This document shows, piece after piece, positions 19,187 to 29,480 of a stretch of DNA of 64,000 nucleotides. The position numbers were made by a program, and so were the translations under genes. The DNA comes from Acinetobacter brisouii CIP 110357 (GTDB lineage: Bacteria; Pseudomonadota; Gammaproteobacteria; Pseudomonadales; Moraxellaceae). The stretch lies in the NCBI RefSeq assembly GCF_000488275.1, contig NZ_KI530762.1, positions 1,270,871 to 1,334,870 on the forward strand, written 5' to 3'. Each line of letters begins with the position of its first letter. Within the stretch, counting starts at the first letter, position 1. A model generated the notes under the pieces. It was not told the origin of the DNA. It made no database searches and saw only the letters and a list, made by a program, of their open reading frames with translations.

Positions 19187-20914
19187 ATGAAGCCGAATGA
19201 TGCTGTTTCAAATCTGCCAAATATACCGACACCGAATAGCCAAGCCACTGTCGATGCTGCGCAGCAAGAACAACAGCCCGGCTTAGACTTTATCCGTCAA
19301 GTCATTACCGATGATGTTGCAGCAGGACGCACTGCTACAGTTGTAACCCGTTTCCCACCTGAACCTAATGGTTATTTGCATATTGGTCACGTAAAAGCCA
19401 TTTGCTTGAACTTTGGTGTTGCTGAAGAATTTGGTGGCTATTGTAATTTACGTTTTGACGATACTAACCCAGATGCAGAAGAACAAGAATATGTTGATGG
19501 TATTGCCAATGATGTGAAATGGCTCGGATTTAACTGGAAAGGCGAGCCATGCTACGCTTCGAGCTATTTTGATCAATTATATGCATGGGCTGTACAGTTG
19601 ATTGAACAAGGCGATGCTTATGTTGATTTGCAAACGCCTGAAGAAATTAAGTTAAACCGCGGTAACTTTGTTGAACCTGGTAAAAATTCACCTTACCGTG
19701 ATGCAACTGTACAAGAAAATCTTGAACGTTTTGAAAAAATGAAAGATGGTACTTTTGCCGAAGGTCAGGCTGTTTTACGTGCCAAAATTGACATGGCTAG
19801 CCCAAATGTCCATATGCGTGATCCGATTTTGTATCGTATTTTGCATTCTGAGCATCACCAAACTGGCGACAAATGGAAAATCTATCCAATGTATGACTAT
19901 GCGCATCCATTGTCAGATGCCATTGAAGCCGTTACGCATTCACTCTGTACTTTAGAATTCCAAGATCACCGCGCGTTTTATGACTGGGTGATTGAGAAAG
20001 TTCATTCTGTTGCTGTACCGCGTCAGTACGAATCTTCGCGTTTAAACATTGATTACACCATCACCTCAAAACGTAAATTACGCCGTTTGGTTGAAGGTAA
20101 CTTTGTCAATGGTTGGGATGACCCACGTATGCCAACCGTAGTCGGTATGCGCCGTCGTGGTTTCACTGCTGAAGGTTTACGTGATTTCTGTAAGCGTGTA
20201 GGCGTGTCAAAAACTGACGGTGTGGTGGATGTTGCCATGCTGGAGTTCTGTATTCGCCAGTCGCTTGAAAATAGCGCAGCGCGTGGTATGGCCGTGCTTA
20301 ACCCACTCAAAGTAACGTTAACCAACTTGCCTGAAGCTATGGACTTGGCTCATGCACGTCATCCGAACGTATACATGGGGGAGCGTATCATTCCACTCAG
20401 CAAAGAAATTTACATTGATCGTAAAGACTTTGAAGAAGTGCCACCAAAAGGTTTCAAACGTTTAGTACCTGAAGGCGAAGTGCGTTTACGTCATGCTTAT
20501 GTGATCAAGTGTGATGAAGTGATTAAAGATGAAAATGGTGAAGTGGTTGAACTAAAATGTTCAATTGATCCTGCAACTTTAGGTAAAAATCCTGAAGGTC
20601 GTAAGGTGAAAGGCGTGATTCACTGGGTATCTGCATCTAAAGGTATTCCTGCTGAAGTACGCATTTATGACCGCCTATTTAGTGTTGCAGATCCTGAGCA
20701 AGGCGAAGATTTCTTAGAAAATCTCAATCCAAATTCACTGACTGTATTACAAGCGGTGATTGAGCCTGCTTTGGCACAAGCCAACCCTGAAGATCGCTTC
20801 CAGTTTGAACGTGAAGGTTATTTCGTTGCAGATCGTTATGATCACAGTGCGGAAAAACCAGTGTTTAACCGTATTTTGGATTTAAAAGATAGCTTTAAGC
20901 CTGAGAAAAAATAA
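19187..20914 (+). CDS. glnS: Glutaminyl-tRNA synthetase
   Basis: This class I synthetase has 575 residues. The HIGH motif is in [12 protein letters not shown] near residues 57-68, the glutamine-specific LRFDDTNP follows, and the KMSKS loop appears as ITSKRK. The C-terminal anticodon-binding beta barrels are present. The N-terminus has about 30 extra residues rich in Gln and Asn compared with E. coli. It attaches glutamine to tRNA-Gln. It is monocistronic with a good terminator. Confidence 0.97.
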   Translation: MKPNDAVSNLPNIPTPNSQATVDAAQQEQQPGLDFIRQVITDDVAAGRTATVVTRFPPEPNGYLHIGHVKAICLNFGVAEEFGGYCNLRFDDTNPDAEEQEYVDGIANDVKWLGFNWKGEPCYASSYFDQLYAWAVQLIEQGDAYVDLQTPEEIKLNRGNFVEPGKNSPYRDATVQENLERFEKMKDGTFAEGQAVLRAKIDMASPNVHMRDPILYRILHSEHHQTGDKWKIYPMYDYAHPLSDAIEAVTHSLCTLEFQDHRAFYDWVIEKVHSVAVPRQYESSRLNIDYTITSKRKLRRLVEGNFVNGWDDPRMPTVVGMRRRGFTAEGLRDFCKRVGVSKTDGVVDVAMLEFCIRQSLENSAARGMAVLNPLKVTLTNLPEAMDLAHARHPNVYMGERIIPLSKEIYIDRKDFEEVPPKGFKRLVPEGEVRLRHAYVIKCDEVIKDENGEVVELKCSIDPATLGKNPEGRKVKGVIHWVSASKGIPAEVRIYDRLFSVADPEQGEDFLENLNPNSLTVLQAVIEPALAQANPEDRFQFEREGYFVADRYDHSAEKPVFNRILDLKDSFKPEKK

Positions 20915-20961
20915 TTGATTTAAGATCAATGCTTTTTGAAATATAGATCAGTTTGTCAGTC

Positions 20962-20990
20962 AAGCCCTTAGAGAAATCTGAGGGCTTTTC
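20962..20990 (+). terminator. Rho-independent terminator after glnS
   Basis: AAGCCCTTAGA pairs with TCTGAGGGCTT around a GAAA loop, followed by a T-rich run. Confidence 0.85.
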
Positions 20991-21172
20991 TTTGGCTGAA
21001 GGTTGTTATTTGTTTGTATATAAATTTCTTCATAAACTTGAAAATAAGATAATTAAATTGGTTAAAAAACAATTAAAAAGAAAAAAATAAGTTTTTTTGT
21101 TTTATATGTGAAAAAAAATTCCAAAAAGATGTTAAATTAGAATTAATCAGGAAAATAATTCGAAATGACCGT

Positions 21173-21181
21173 TGCTATAGT
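21173..21181 (+). promoter_or_regulatory. Extended -10 promoter for structured-RNA copy 2
   Basis: TGCTATAGT is an extended -10 box (TGn followed by TATAGT). It puts the start point near 21188-21189, exactly where the closing stem of the structured element begins. No good -35 box is seen, which is common for extended -10 promoters. Confidence 0.55.
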
Positions 21182-21188
21182 ACGAATC

Positions 21189-21363
21189 AGGGTGTGATGG
21201 GGATCGAGAAGATTGGTTAGCCAATATTGGGAGATAAGTGCTAACCTCGCTCACAAAGTATCGACTCGGCTTTTAGACACAATCAACCACAAGTTGCTTG
21301 CCAAAGGCTTAATGTTAGCATCATTAAGTTGTCAAAAGTAAACATAAGTTTTCCCTTGACCCT
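21189..21363 (+). ncRNA. Structured RNA candidate, copy 2 of a two-member family
   Basis: This element has the same ordered conserved blocks as 8173-8352. The closing stem is AGGGT (21189-21193) with ACCCT (21359-21363), continued by GGGA (21200-21203) with TCCC (21352-21355). Inside are TCGA with TCGA (21204-21207, 21261-21264), GGTTAGC with GCTAACC (21215-21221, 21240-21246), CAAC with GTTG (21284-21287, 21293-21296) and CTTAATG with CATTAAG (21308-21314, 21322-21328). Most internal hairpins have different sequence from copy 1 but keep their pairing. It ends 73 nt before an Lrp-type gene. It could be a separate small RNA or the leader of that gene. I recognise no named family. Confidence 0.7.
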
Positions 21364-21436
21364 TAAAAATTCTAGCCTGCAATGATAAAAATACATTTCT
21401 TATTATTTTTCCAAAATTAAATTATGGAAAAATCTC

Positions 21437-21907
21437 ATGCAATTAGACCGTTATGACAAGCAAATTCTTGAAATTTTGACTCATGAAGATTTAAACCTTA
21501 ATGAGTTGTCCGAGCGTATTAATTTATCTGTCAGTTCAGTACATCGCCGTATCAAACATTTGATCGAATCCAAGATTATGACCAATTTGAAGCGGGAAAT
21601 TAATTACGCCAAATTGGGTTTTACCTTGCATATCTTACTGCAAGTCTCTCTGAACAAACATGACAGTGAAACATTTGACAGTTTTTTAGAGCAAATTGAA
21701 GCTATTCCCGAAGTTATCAATGCCTATCTGGTTACAGGACAAAGTGCAGATTTTATTGTTGAGCTTGTGGCAAAAAATATGGAAGACTATAGCGAGATTT
21801 TATTGCGCCGTATTGCAAAAATCGAAAATGTGGTCGCACTGCATTCGAGCTTTGTAATTAAAAAATATGATGTTTTTAACTGTTATAATATGTTGAGCCG
21901 TGTTTAA
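21437..21907 (+). CDS. Lrp/AsnC family transcriptional regulator
   Basis: The protein has 156 residues. The N-terminus is a winged helix-turn-helix of the AsnC type (DRYDKQILEIL, then LSVSSVHRRIKHL). The C-terminal RAM domain, about residues 65-145, binds small effectors such as amino acids. Its targets are unknown. The convergent reductase at 21937 and the structured RNA upstream are the only near neighbours. A hairpin overlaps the stop codon. Confidence 0.92.
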   Translation: MQLDRYDKQILEILTHEDLNLNELSERINLSVSSVHRRIKHLIESKIMTNLKREINYAKLGFTLHILLQVSLNKHDSETFDSFLEQIEAIPEVINAYLVTGQSADFIVELVAKNMEDYSEILLRRIAKIENVVALHSSFVIKKYDVFNCYNMLSRV

Positions 21908-21918
21908 GGCTCAACATA
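21889..21918. terminator. Hairpin overlapping the Lrp-gene stop codon
   Basis: TATGTTGAGCC (21889-21899) and GGCTCAACATA (21908-21918) form a perfect 11-bp stem whose 8-nt loop contains the stop codon. The T-run is weak. It lies between convergent genes and may terminate both. Confidence 0.6.
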
Positions 21919-21936
21919 ATCTGATTTTAAATGTGG

Positions 21937-22863
21937 TTAAAAACTGGCTTCAATCGCATGAATCATATTGACCAGAACCTGATTGACAGGTGTTGCTACA
22001 TGGTACTTTAAACCCAGTTGAATCACCGTTTCCCCAAAAATCGCCACTTCAGTTTTGCGTTTGGCTAAAATGTCCTGACACATTGATGTATAGGCCTGAT
22101 CATTGAGCTGAAGCATCGGTATAAGAATCTCTTTATGGTCTTGCTCTGTTAACGCAATGCCTGCGACATGGGCAATATCAAGCACTTCTTGTGCAGCAGA
22201 AAACATGAGTTGCTGTACATACTGATTTGTTTTGACTTCGCCATATGGGATTTTCAAAATTGCTGTGACCTGATTGGCAGCGACATTCAGCATAAACTTT
22301 TTCCAAAGCGCATATTGCATATCGACAGGGGTTTGATAGGGAATCTGTGCCTGTTCAAATAAATGCTGTACTTGTTGTACATCGGAGCTTGGTGTTTGGT
22401 TATTCTGCTCACCAAATACCAAGAACCCCGCTTTAGAGTAGCTGACATGGGTATCTTGGCGAGTTGCATCCATTGCCACGCCATAAGCATAAAAAGGATG
22501 TTGTGGCCCTAAATGTTCGGCAATCATATTTTCGCTGCTAATACCATTGAGCAATGAAATAATACGGGTTTTAGGCTGAAGGATTTCACGACATAATTCA
22601 ATGGCTTCATGCAATTGTGCAGCTTTAACCCCGATAATAATCAGGTCGGCTTTGGGTGTGTGTCTACTCTGCTCAGGAGTAACATAATCAAAATCATATT
22701 TTTTATTGTTGACCCAGAAACCATCGTGTTCATAGCGCATTTTGCGCTGTTCATCTAAGATGACATGTACAAGTTTGGGGTTATAGTCATAAAGTTTAGA
22801 TGCGTAAAGTGCACCCATTGCACCCAGTCCAATCACATAAATATGTTGAATTTGATCTAGCAT
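21937..22863 (-). CDS. 2-dehydropantoate 2-reductase family protein
   Basis: The protein has 308 residues with the NADPH-binding GLGAMGALYASK near residue 13 and the KxxxN-type helix segment LWKKFMLNVAANQVTAI typical of ketopantoate reductases. PanE makes pantoate for coenzyme A. Many bacteria carry several paralogues of unclear substrate, so the symbol panE is not assigned. It is monocistronic and convergent with the Lrp-type gene. Confidence 0.85.
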   Translation of the reverse strand: MLDQIQHIYVIGLGAMGALYASKLYDYNPKLVHVILDEQRKMRYEHDGFWVNNKKYDFDYVTPEQSRHTPKADLIIIGVKAAQLHEAIELCREILQPKTRIISLLNGISSENMIAEHLGPQHPFYAYGVAMDATRQDTHVSYSKAGFLVFGEQNNQTPSSDVQQVQHLFEQAQIPYQTPVDMQYALWKKFMLNVAANQVTAILKIPYGEVKTNQYVQQLMFSAAQEVLDIAHVAGIALTEQDHKEILIPMLQLNDQAYTSMCQDILAKRKTEVAIFGETVIQLGLKYHVATPVNQVLVNMIHAIEASF

Positions 22864-22987
22864 GACAATTCCATTTTTAAGTTCAATATTTTATGGAATA
22901 GTGTATAAAAAAAGCCAAATAAATGCCTGATAAAAATGCATTAAGGATGTGCTTTGCTCAGTTAGCAAGAGGGTGTAGTAAAAAAAG

Positions 22988-23014
22988 AGGTCAGTCACAT
23001 GAAGTGACTGACCT
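22988..23014 (-). terminator. Rho-independent terminator after aspA
   Basis: AGGTCAGTCAC and GTGACTGACCT form a perfect 11-bp stem with a 5-nt loop. On the minus strand it is followed by a run of seven T. Confidence 0.92.
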
Positions 23015-23031
23015 TTAAAAGCGCGGGAGAG

Positions 23032-24447
23032 TTACGCAGAAGCTTTTGGTTGAATCATATTTTCAATTGCAAGGATTTCAGAAAGTTGTTCTTCAGATAA
23101 CAACTTTTCTGCACGGATTAAATCCAGTACATTGCGGTTTTCAACATTTGCAGTTTTTGCAATACGTGTTGTATTTTCATAACCAAGGTACGGGTTCAAT
23201 GCAGTCACGATACCGATTGAATTTTCTACCAAGTTTTTGCAATGTTCAGGGTTTGCAGTCACGGTGTTGATACATTTATCTGTAAACATCAACATTGCTT
23301 TTGCAAGTAAATCAATTGATTCAAACAATTTGAAAGCAATTAATGGTTCCATTGCGTTAAGTTGAAGCTGACCTGCATCGGCTGCCAAAGTAACTGCCAA
23401 GTCGTTTGCAATCACTTGGAAAGAAGCCAAGTTAACTGCTTCAGGAATCACAGGGTTCACTTTACCTGGCATGATTGAGCTACCTGGTTGGCGTGGCTCA
23501 AGGTTAATTTCATTTAGACCTGTACGTGGGCCACTTGAAAGTAAACGTAAGTCGTTTGCAATTTTTGACAACTTAGTTGCAGTACGTTTAAGCAAACCTG
23601 AGAATAAAACAAAGTCGCCCATGTCTGAAGTTGCTTCAACAAAATCAGGTGCAGCTTGGATGTTTTCTTTGGTGATTGCAGCCAATGCAGAAATTGCATA
23701 CGGTGCATATGCCGCTTCAGTGTTAATCCCTGTACCAATTGCAGTACCACCAAGGTTTACATAGCCAAGCATGTCTGGTGAAATCGCATTGATTTTGTCG
23801 AGGTCTTTTTTCAAAGTGGTTGCAAAAGCTGCAAATTCCTGACCTAAAGTCATTGGTACAGCATCTTGTAGCTGGGTACGACCCATTTTCAATACATCTT
23901 TAAATTCAACAGCCTTGTTTGAGAATGCTTGAATCAAGGTTGCAAATGCAGTTTGTAAGCCTTTCAAACTCAACAATAAACCAACACGAATCGCAGTTGG
24001 GTAAACGTCATTGGTTGATTGAGACATGTTCACGTCATTGTTTGGGTGTAGGTGTTTGTATTCACCTTTTGCAAAACCCATGTGCTCTAACGCCACGTTT
24101 GCAATTACTTCATTGGCATTCATGTTGGTTGAAGTACCGGCACCACCTTGAAGCATGTCGATAGGGAACTGGTCGTGATAATGACCATTGATTAACTGTT
24201 GGCAAGCAAACTCAATCGCTTGATATTTTTCTTCGCTAAGTTTGCCAAGTTTGTGGTTGGCTTGTGCACAAGCCTGTTTAACCATTGCAAGAGCAATAAT
24301 AAAATTTGGATGATTACTAATTTTGCTGTGTGTTAAGTTAAAGTTTTCAATAGCTCTAAGTGTCTGAACACCAAAGTAAAATTGGTTAGGAATATCACGA
24401 TAGCCTAAAAGATCTTTTTCTGAGCGAACTGAAACATTAGTATTCAT
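23032..24447 (-). CDS. aspA: Aspartate ammonia-lyase
   Basis: From the ATG at 24447 the protein has 471 residues. An in-frame TTG lies 12 bp upstream. It belongs to the fumarase/aspartase superfamily, with the signature GSSIMPGKVNPVIPE containing the catalytic Ser loop and the substrate-binding segments GGAGTSTNMNANEV and MSQSTNDVYPTA. It converts aspartate to fumarate and ammonia. The divergent LysR gene at 24630 is a plausible regulator. A related fumarase C would show small differences, and the ELLAKAMLMF-type region fits aspartase better. Confidence 0.92.
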   Translation of the reverse strand: MNTNVSVRSEKDLLGYRDIPNQFYFGVQTLRAIENFNLTHSKISNHPNFIIALAMVKQACAQANHKLGKLSEEKYQAIEFACQQLINGHYHDQFPIDMLQGGAGTSTNMNANEVIANVALEHMGFAKGEYKHLHPNNDVNMSQSTNDVYPTAIRVGLLLSLKGLQTAFATLIQAFSNKAVEFKDVLKMGRTQLQDAVPMTLGQEFAAFATTLKKDLDKINAISPDMLGYVNLGGTAIGTGINTEAAYAPYAISALAAITKENIQAAPDFVEATSDMGDFVLFSGLLKRTATKLSKIANDLRLLSSGPRTGLNEINLEPRQPGSSIMPGKVNPVIPEAVNLASFQVIANDLAVTLAADAGQLQLNAMEPLIAFKLFESIDLLAKAMLMFTDKCINTVTANPEHCKNLVENSIGIVTALNPYLGYENTTRIAKTANVENRNVLDLIRAEKLLSEEQLSEILAIENMIQPKASA

Positions 24448-24629
24448 ATTTGGTAACAATCAAGAGGAGATAGCCAAATCATAGAAACAAAAAAGCCAAA
24501 TTGATAATGCATAAAATTCTTGAGATATGTATTTTTTGCATAGTATTCATCAAAAAATGGATATGTATTTTCCTCATAATCTATGCGTATAATTCAGCGC
24601 TTTAACATAGCAACCAATCAAAGTGATCT

Positions 24630-25520
24630 ATGAATCTTGAAATTCGTTGGGCTCTTGATCTGATTACCCTCGATCAGGAACGTTCAATTTCAAAAGCTGC
24701 ACAAAAAAGATATATTTCACAATCTGCGTTTAGTCGAAGATTACAACATCTCGAAGAAACTGTAGGTTTTTCGATTATTGATCGAAACAGCAAGGAAGTA
24801 AGTTTTACAGAATTAGGACAGGTTTTATTATCCACAGCAAATACGTTACAAGCGCAATTAAATGAAAGTATGCAACTCATTTATGAGATTAAAAACACCA
24901 AAGATAATACTCTAAGATTTGCAGTTGTTCATTCTCTGGTAAATAGTTTCTTTGCCGATTATTTAAGATTTGTTCCGATTGAGGAACAAGCCATAAAATT
25001 TGAAATTATGGCCATTAATACAGGTGAAGGATTAAAACTTTTAAAAGAAGGGAAAATCGATTTTCTGGTTTCTTATGCTTCTAAACATGAAATGAATCAG
25101 GGTAAGTTCGATGCGTTATCTTCTGTTCGGGTTGGAGAGACTGAGATTATTCCAGTTTATGCAAAAACAACCAATAAAACATATGATTTAAATCAACATT
25201 TTCCATTGCTGACCTATAGTAAAAATGCGTATTTGAGAAATTTGGTTGATCATGTGATTCAAACTAATAATTTAGATTGTCATATTTTGTATGAGACTGA
25301 TAATGCTGAAAATTTAAAGCAATTGGTGTTGCAAGGTGTTGGAGTTGCATGGTTGCCAAGAATTACCATTATGGATGAACTGGCAGAAAACAAACTGATT
25401 GAACTATCAACCTCGCAATATGTGGTGAATCAAAGTATTTATATTTATAAAAGTAAATTAAATAATAATCCATTAACTCAATTTGTTTTTGAGCATTTTA
25501 AAGAGCTTAAAAATAAATAA
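24630..25520 (+). CDS. LysR-family transcriptional regulator
   Basis: The protein has 296 residues. The N-terminal helix-turn-helix is seen in RSISKAAQKRYISQSAFSRRLQHLEE, followed by the LysR substrate-binding domain. It is divergent from aspA with a 182-bp gap, so it may control aspartase and itself. The effector is unknown. It is more AT-rich than aspA. Confidence 0.92.
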   Translation: MNLEIRWALDLITLDQERSISKAAQKRYISQSAFSRRLQHLEETVGFSIIDRNSKEVSFTELGQVLLSTANTLQAQLNESMQLIYEIKNTKDNTLRFAVVHSLVNSFFADYLRFVPIEEQAIKFEIMAINTGEGLKLLKEGKIDFLVSYASKHEMNQGKFDALSSVRVGETEIIPVYAKTTNKTYDLNQHFPLLTYSKNAYLRNLVDHVIQTNNLDCHILYETDNAENLKQLVLQGVGVAWLPRITIMDELAENKLIELSTSQYVVNQSIYIYKSKLNNNPLTQFVFEHFKELKNK

Positions 25521-25527
25521 AATAAAA

Positions 25528-25557
25528 ACGATGCTGATATTTAAATATCAGCATCGT
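25528..25557. terminator. Perfect 30-bp palindrome between convergent genes
   Basis: The 15-base arm ACGATGCTGATATTT is followed directly by its exact complement. On the minus strand it is followed by a T-rich run, so it most likely terminates dapC. On the plus strand the T-run is weak. Confidence 0.75.
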
Positions 25558-25597
25558 GATTTGATTTAAACCAATCTAAGTTAATATAACAATGAAA

Positions 25598-26767
25598 TTA
25601 AAGAATACGCTTTAAACGTTCAATAACTTGTTCACACTGAGCAATATCGGCAACGAGCGCCATACGCACATGATTTTCACCTGGGTTACCTTGTTTTGTA
25701 TCGCGAGATAAATAGCGCCCTGGTAAAACTTTAATATGCGCTTTTTCCATCAGCATGCGTGCGAATTGCTCGTCATTATCGACTTTTAACCAGTAATAAA
25801 ACCCTGCATCTGGTTTTTGTAATGGCAATAAATGCCCAAGCTCAGACTGAAATAAATCAAATTTAGCACGGTAGAGTCTACGGTTTTCTTCAACGTGCTG
25901 CTCATCATTCCATGCAGAGATAGAGGCAATTTGATGTTGTACTGGCATTGCCGCACCATGATAGGTACGGTATTGCAAATACGGTTTGAGCAAACTTGCA
26001 TCACCTGCAACAAAACCTGAACGCATGCCCGGCAGGTTTGAACGCTTAGACAACGAGTGGAAGACCACACAATTTTTGTAATCGTGACGACCGATTTCTG
26101 CACAAACTTCCAATAAACCCGTTGGTGCTTCATCAAACCAAAGCTCCGAATAACATTCATCTGAAGCGATTACAAAGCCATATTGGTCAGAGAGCGCAAT
26201 TAACTTTTTAAATTGTTCTTTAGAAAGTACAGCACCTGTTGGGTTACCTGGTGTACAAACAAACAATAATGCAGTTTTTTCCCAAACTTCAGCAGGAACA
26301 GCATCGAAGTCGCCCAAATAACCATTTTCTTCAGTACAGTTAATGAAGTACGGTTTTGCGCCAGCCAAGATGGCTGCACCTTCATAAATTTGGTAAAACG
26401 GGTTTGGCATAACCACATATGGTGCATCTTCACGGCGTACCAAAGCTTGCACAAATGAAAATAAAGCTTCACGTGTCCCTGAAACAGGTAAAATTTCATG
26501 CTCTGCACTGATTTGTTGAAGCTTAAAACGCTGGGTCAGCCAGTGAGCGATACTTTGGCGTAACTCAGGCACACCTTTACTGTTCGGGTAGGTCGACAAA
26601 TGTGCAAAATTGTCAATGATGGATTGTTTGACAAACTCAGGGGCAGGGTGCTTTGGTTCACCAATTGAAAGTGGAATCAGTGGTAAATCAGCAGGCTGAA
26701 TGTCCTGAAAAAGACGATTCAGCTTTTCAAAAGGGTAAGGATGTAAAAGAGATAAACTCGAGTTCAT
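25598..26767 (-). CDS. dapC: Succinyldiaminopimelate transaminase
   Basis: From the ATG at 26767 the protein has 389 residues and is a class I/II aminotransferase. The PLP lysine is in SLSKRSNLPGMRSGF. The N-terminus HPYPFEKLNRLFQ and the segment GEPKHPAPEFV are typical of the DapC subgroup of lysine and peptidoglycan diaminopimelate synthesis. It begins 18 bp after glnD on the same strand. The glnD-dapC order is known in related gammaproteobacteria, which supports the call. Confidence 0.9.
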   Translation of the reverse strand: MNSSLSLLHPYPFEKLNRLFQDIQPADLPLIPLSIGEPKHPAPEFVKQSIIDNFAHLSTYPNSKGVPELRQSIAHWLTQRFKLQQISAEHEILPVSGTREALFSFVQALVRREDAPYVVMPNPFYQIYEGAAILAGAKPYFINCTEENGYLGDFDAVPAEVWEKTALLFVCTPGNPTGAVLSKEQFKKLIALSDQYGFVIASDECYSELWFDEAPTGLLEVCAEIGRHDYKNCVVFHSLSKRSNLPGMRSGFVAGDASLLKPYLQYRTYHGAAMPVQHQIASISAWNDEQHVEENRRLYRAKFDLFQSELGHLLPLQKPDAGFYYWLKVDNDEQFARMLMEKAHIKVLPGRYLSRDTKQGNPGENHVRMALVADIAQCEQVIERLKRIL

Positions 26768-26784
26768 TGGGTTAACTACCAAAA

Positions 26785-29451
26785 TTAATGTTGCACAATC
26801 ACTTGACTAGAGGCTTCATCTAAAGCCGCTTTGAGCTGTTGTGCTAAGGTTGAAGCTTCTGTATCCGACATCGGGATATTATTTTTCTTTGTCACAAAGA
26901 AAATATCTTCTGCACGTTCACCTAAAGTGGCAATTTTTGCAGAGTGAATGTCCAAGCCCTGCATCATAAACAAACCACCCACTCGCGCCAGTAGACCAGG
27001 CTGGTCAAGGGTTGAGATTTCCACCATGTTTTGGTTGAGTACAGGATTAAGACTAATATCGACCGTATTTTCAATATCAAAGTGACGTAACTGGCGTGGA
27101 ATACGGCGTTGCATCAGACCAGGATATTTGTCTGAATGACTCAATGCATCTACCAGAGACTCCTTCACGTTGGTTTCACGTTCAGGATCGGTCAATAGTG
27201 TGCCAAAACGATCTAGGACAATATAGGTGTCGAGGCTAAATGCTTTGGTCGCTGTGATAATACGTGCATCTTGTACATCGAGATTCATACGGTCAAGAAT
27301 GGCAACTGTCGTTGCAAACAGATTAGGTTTGTCTTGTGTATAAATAAAGATCTGAATGGCATCGGGTGCAGATTTACGATGTGCACGCAACTTGACCAAT
27401 GGCGCTGGGTTTTCACCATGTTCCAAGATTGCACGGGTATGCCATGCAATATCTTCGGCAGATTCTTTCAGGAAGTAATCATCACCAAGTTCTTGCCACA
27501 CCCGTTCTACATCTGTTAATGAAAATTCATTGACCAGTAGTTCACTTGCGGCAAACTTGGTGTCTTCAATCAGCATCTTATAGTCAACAGGGCGATCAAG
27601 CCCTAAGCGGATGACATCACGCGCCTGAGTATAAAGCTGACGCATCAGTGATGAACGCCATGTATTCCAGAGATTTGGATTGGTCGCGTTAATATCAGCA
27701 ACGGTCAGGGTATATAAATAATCCAGATGCTCCATGTCACCTAATTTTTCAGCAAAATCTTTAATGACGGTTGGGTCTGAAATATCTTTTTTCTGTGCAG
27801 TCAGTGACATGAGCAAGTGGTTTTGGATTAACCATGCAATGAGTTTTCCTTCACGCTCGGTAAAACCGTGCATACGACAGAACTCGATTGCATCTTCAGC
27901 ACCCAGTTCACTATGATCACCACCACGACCTTTGGCAATGTCATGGAATAATGCAGCAATCATGACAATGTCACGGCGTTGCAAACGCTGATATACTGAA
28001 CTGACTACAGGGAACTGTTTGGCAAATTCAGGTTCTTTAAAGCGGCTGAGATTGCGCAGTAACAGTAAAGTATGTTGATCAACGGTGTAAATATGGAACA
28101 GATCATATTGCATCAGCCCCATAATGTGCCCAAACGCAGGTAAATAGTTACCTAAAATGCCATAGCGTTTCATTGCAGCCAGTGTTTCGTACAAACGTCC
28201 TGATGTACGAATAATTTCCATAAACAATGCCTGATGTTCAGGTTTATTACGGAACGTCTGGTCAATTCCTTTTGCAGCAAGTGTGAGCAAACGTAAGGTA
28301 CGGGCGCGAATACCCTCAATTTCAGGGCGGGTCGCTAATAAATAGAAAATTTCTAGAATGGCACTTGGATTTTCAGCAAAGACCTTGTGGTGCTGCACCG
28401 CAATTTTATGATCGACCAGCTTAAAATGCGTATTGATCTGTTCGATTTCACGTTCATAATGTGGCAATCTTGGCGTGATGACTGATTCATTGAAATATGC
28501 CAATAAAATTTCATTGAGCGTTGAAACCTGTTGCGCAGTACGATAATAACGCCTCATGAACTGTTCGATTGGATAGTTCGGTGATTTACCTTCTTCACGT
28601 TCATAGCCAAACTTAGCGGCAATTTCACGTTGGTAGTCAAATAACAAACGGTTTTCATCGCGCTTGGTCAAACGGTGCAAATGATGGCGAATTTCCCAGT
28701 AAAAACTTTCAGCTTCTTCTAAAACTTTAAGCTCAAACTCTGAAATAAAGCCTAAATGTACCAAATCATAGACTCGATTGACTCGAAAGTGCCGCTTGGC
28801 AATCCAGCCAATTTGGTTCATATCACGAATGCCACCTGGAGCATTTTTAATATCTGGCTCTAAATTGCTTTCAGTATTGTTGTGTTGAGCATAACGTTTA
28901 CTTTGTTCCTGCATTTTTGCATCGAAAAAAGTCTGATCTGTCCATGTTTCAGAAACAATACGGCGTGGCCATTTACTTAGCTGGACGTTGCCAATCAGTA
29001 GACGAGCTTCGATCAGCGTGGTGGCGATCGTCAAGTCATGACGAGCCTGATCGATACAACTAGCAATCGAACGAACACTTACCCCTGGTTTAAAATTACC
29101 CACATCCCAAAGTGATGCGATAAAACGAGACACCTGTTTTTCCTGTTCTTCCGTTAACTCATGCTCTGACAAAATCATGATATCAACATCAGAATATGGC
29201 AGCATTTCACGGCGACCATAACCACCGACAGCAAACAGACCCAATTCGCTCTGTTCTAGACCTGCATGCTTCCATAAAAAAGTCAGTGCTTCATCAATCA
29301 TGTTAGAACGTGCCAGTACGATTTGACGAATGCTATAGCCTTCGGCAAAAAACTGTTCGAGTTGCTGTTCAACATCATTGCGCCATTGATTAATTGCGCG
29401 AATGTCTTGGTTATCTTTCACATAATCCAACAGGGGCAAGGTTTCAATCAT
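26785..29451 (-). CDS. glnD: [Protein-PII] uridylyltransferase / uridylyl-removing enzyme
   Basis: The protein has 888 residues with the full GlnD layout. A nucleotidyltransferase site ([18 protein letters not shown]) lies near residues 76-93. An HD phosphohydrolase site ([18 protein letters not shown]) lies near residue 508. Two C-terminal ACT domains begin near residues 708 and 815. It uridylylates and deuridylylates PII in response to glutamine, controlling nitrogen assimilation. It is followed closely by dapC. Confidence 0.97.
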   Translation of the reverse strand: MIETLPLLDYVKDNQDIRAINQWRNDVEQQLEQFFAEGYSIRQIVLARSNMIDEALTFLWKHAGLEQSELGLFAVGGYGRREMLPYSDVDIMILSEHELTEEQEKQVSRFIASLWDVGNFKPGVSVRSIASCIDQARHDLTIATTLIEARLLIGNVQLSKWPRRIVSETWTDQTFFDAKMQEQSKRYAQHNNTESNLEPDIKNAPGGIRDMNQIGWIAKRHFRVNRVYDLVHLGFISEFELKVLEEAESFYWEIRHHLHRLTKRDENRLLFDYQREIAAKFGYEREEGKSPNYPIEQFMRRYYRTAQQVSTLNEILLAYFNESVITPRLPHYEREIEQINTHFKLVDHKIAVQHHKVFAENPSAILEIFYLLATRPEIEGIRARTLRLLTLAAKGIDQTFRNKPEHQALFMEIIRTSGRLYETLAAMKRYGILGNYLPAFGHIMGLMQYDLFHIYTVDQHTLLLLRNLSRFKEPEFAKQFPVVSSVYQRLQRRDIVMIAALFHDIAKGRGGDHSELGAEDAIEFCRMHGFTEREGKLIAWLIQNHLLMSLTAQKKDISDPTVIKDFAEKLGDMEHLDYLYTLTVADINATNPNLWNTWRSSLMRQLYTQARDVIRLGLDRPVDYKMLIEDTKFAASELLVNEFSLTDVERVWQELGDDYFLKESAEDIAWHTRAILEHGENPAPLVKLRAHRKSAPDAIQIFIYTQDKPNLFATTVAILDRMNLDVQDARIITATKAFSLDTYIVLDRFGTLLTDPERETNVKESLVDALSHSDKYPGLMQRRIPRQLRHFDIENTVDISLNPVLNQNMVEISTLDQPGLLARVGGLFMMQGLDIHSAKIATLGERAEDIFFVTKKNNIPMSDTEASTLAQQLKAALDEASSQVIVQH

Positions 29452-29480
29452 GGTTTTTTGGCCTATGTGTCAAGTTTACT

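Larger units (their letters stand above)
20915..21436. other. Intergenic region holding structured-RNA copy 2
   Basis: It holds the glnS terminator, an extremely AT-rich stretch (about 21000-21140), the extended -10 promoter and the structured element at 21189-21363. No open frame is credible. Confidence 0.7.

Noticed and set aside
21189..21363. T-box or amino-acid riboswitch leader for the Lrp gene
   Set aside because: No T-box sequence or anti-terminator is seen, and the sister copy is not upstream of any similar gene.
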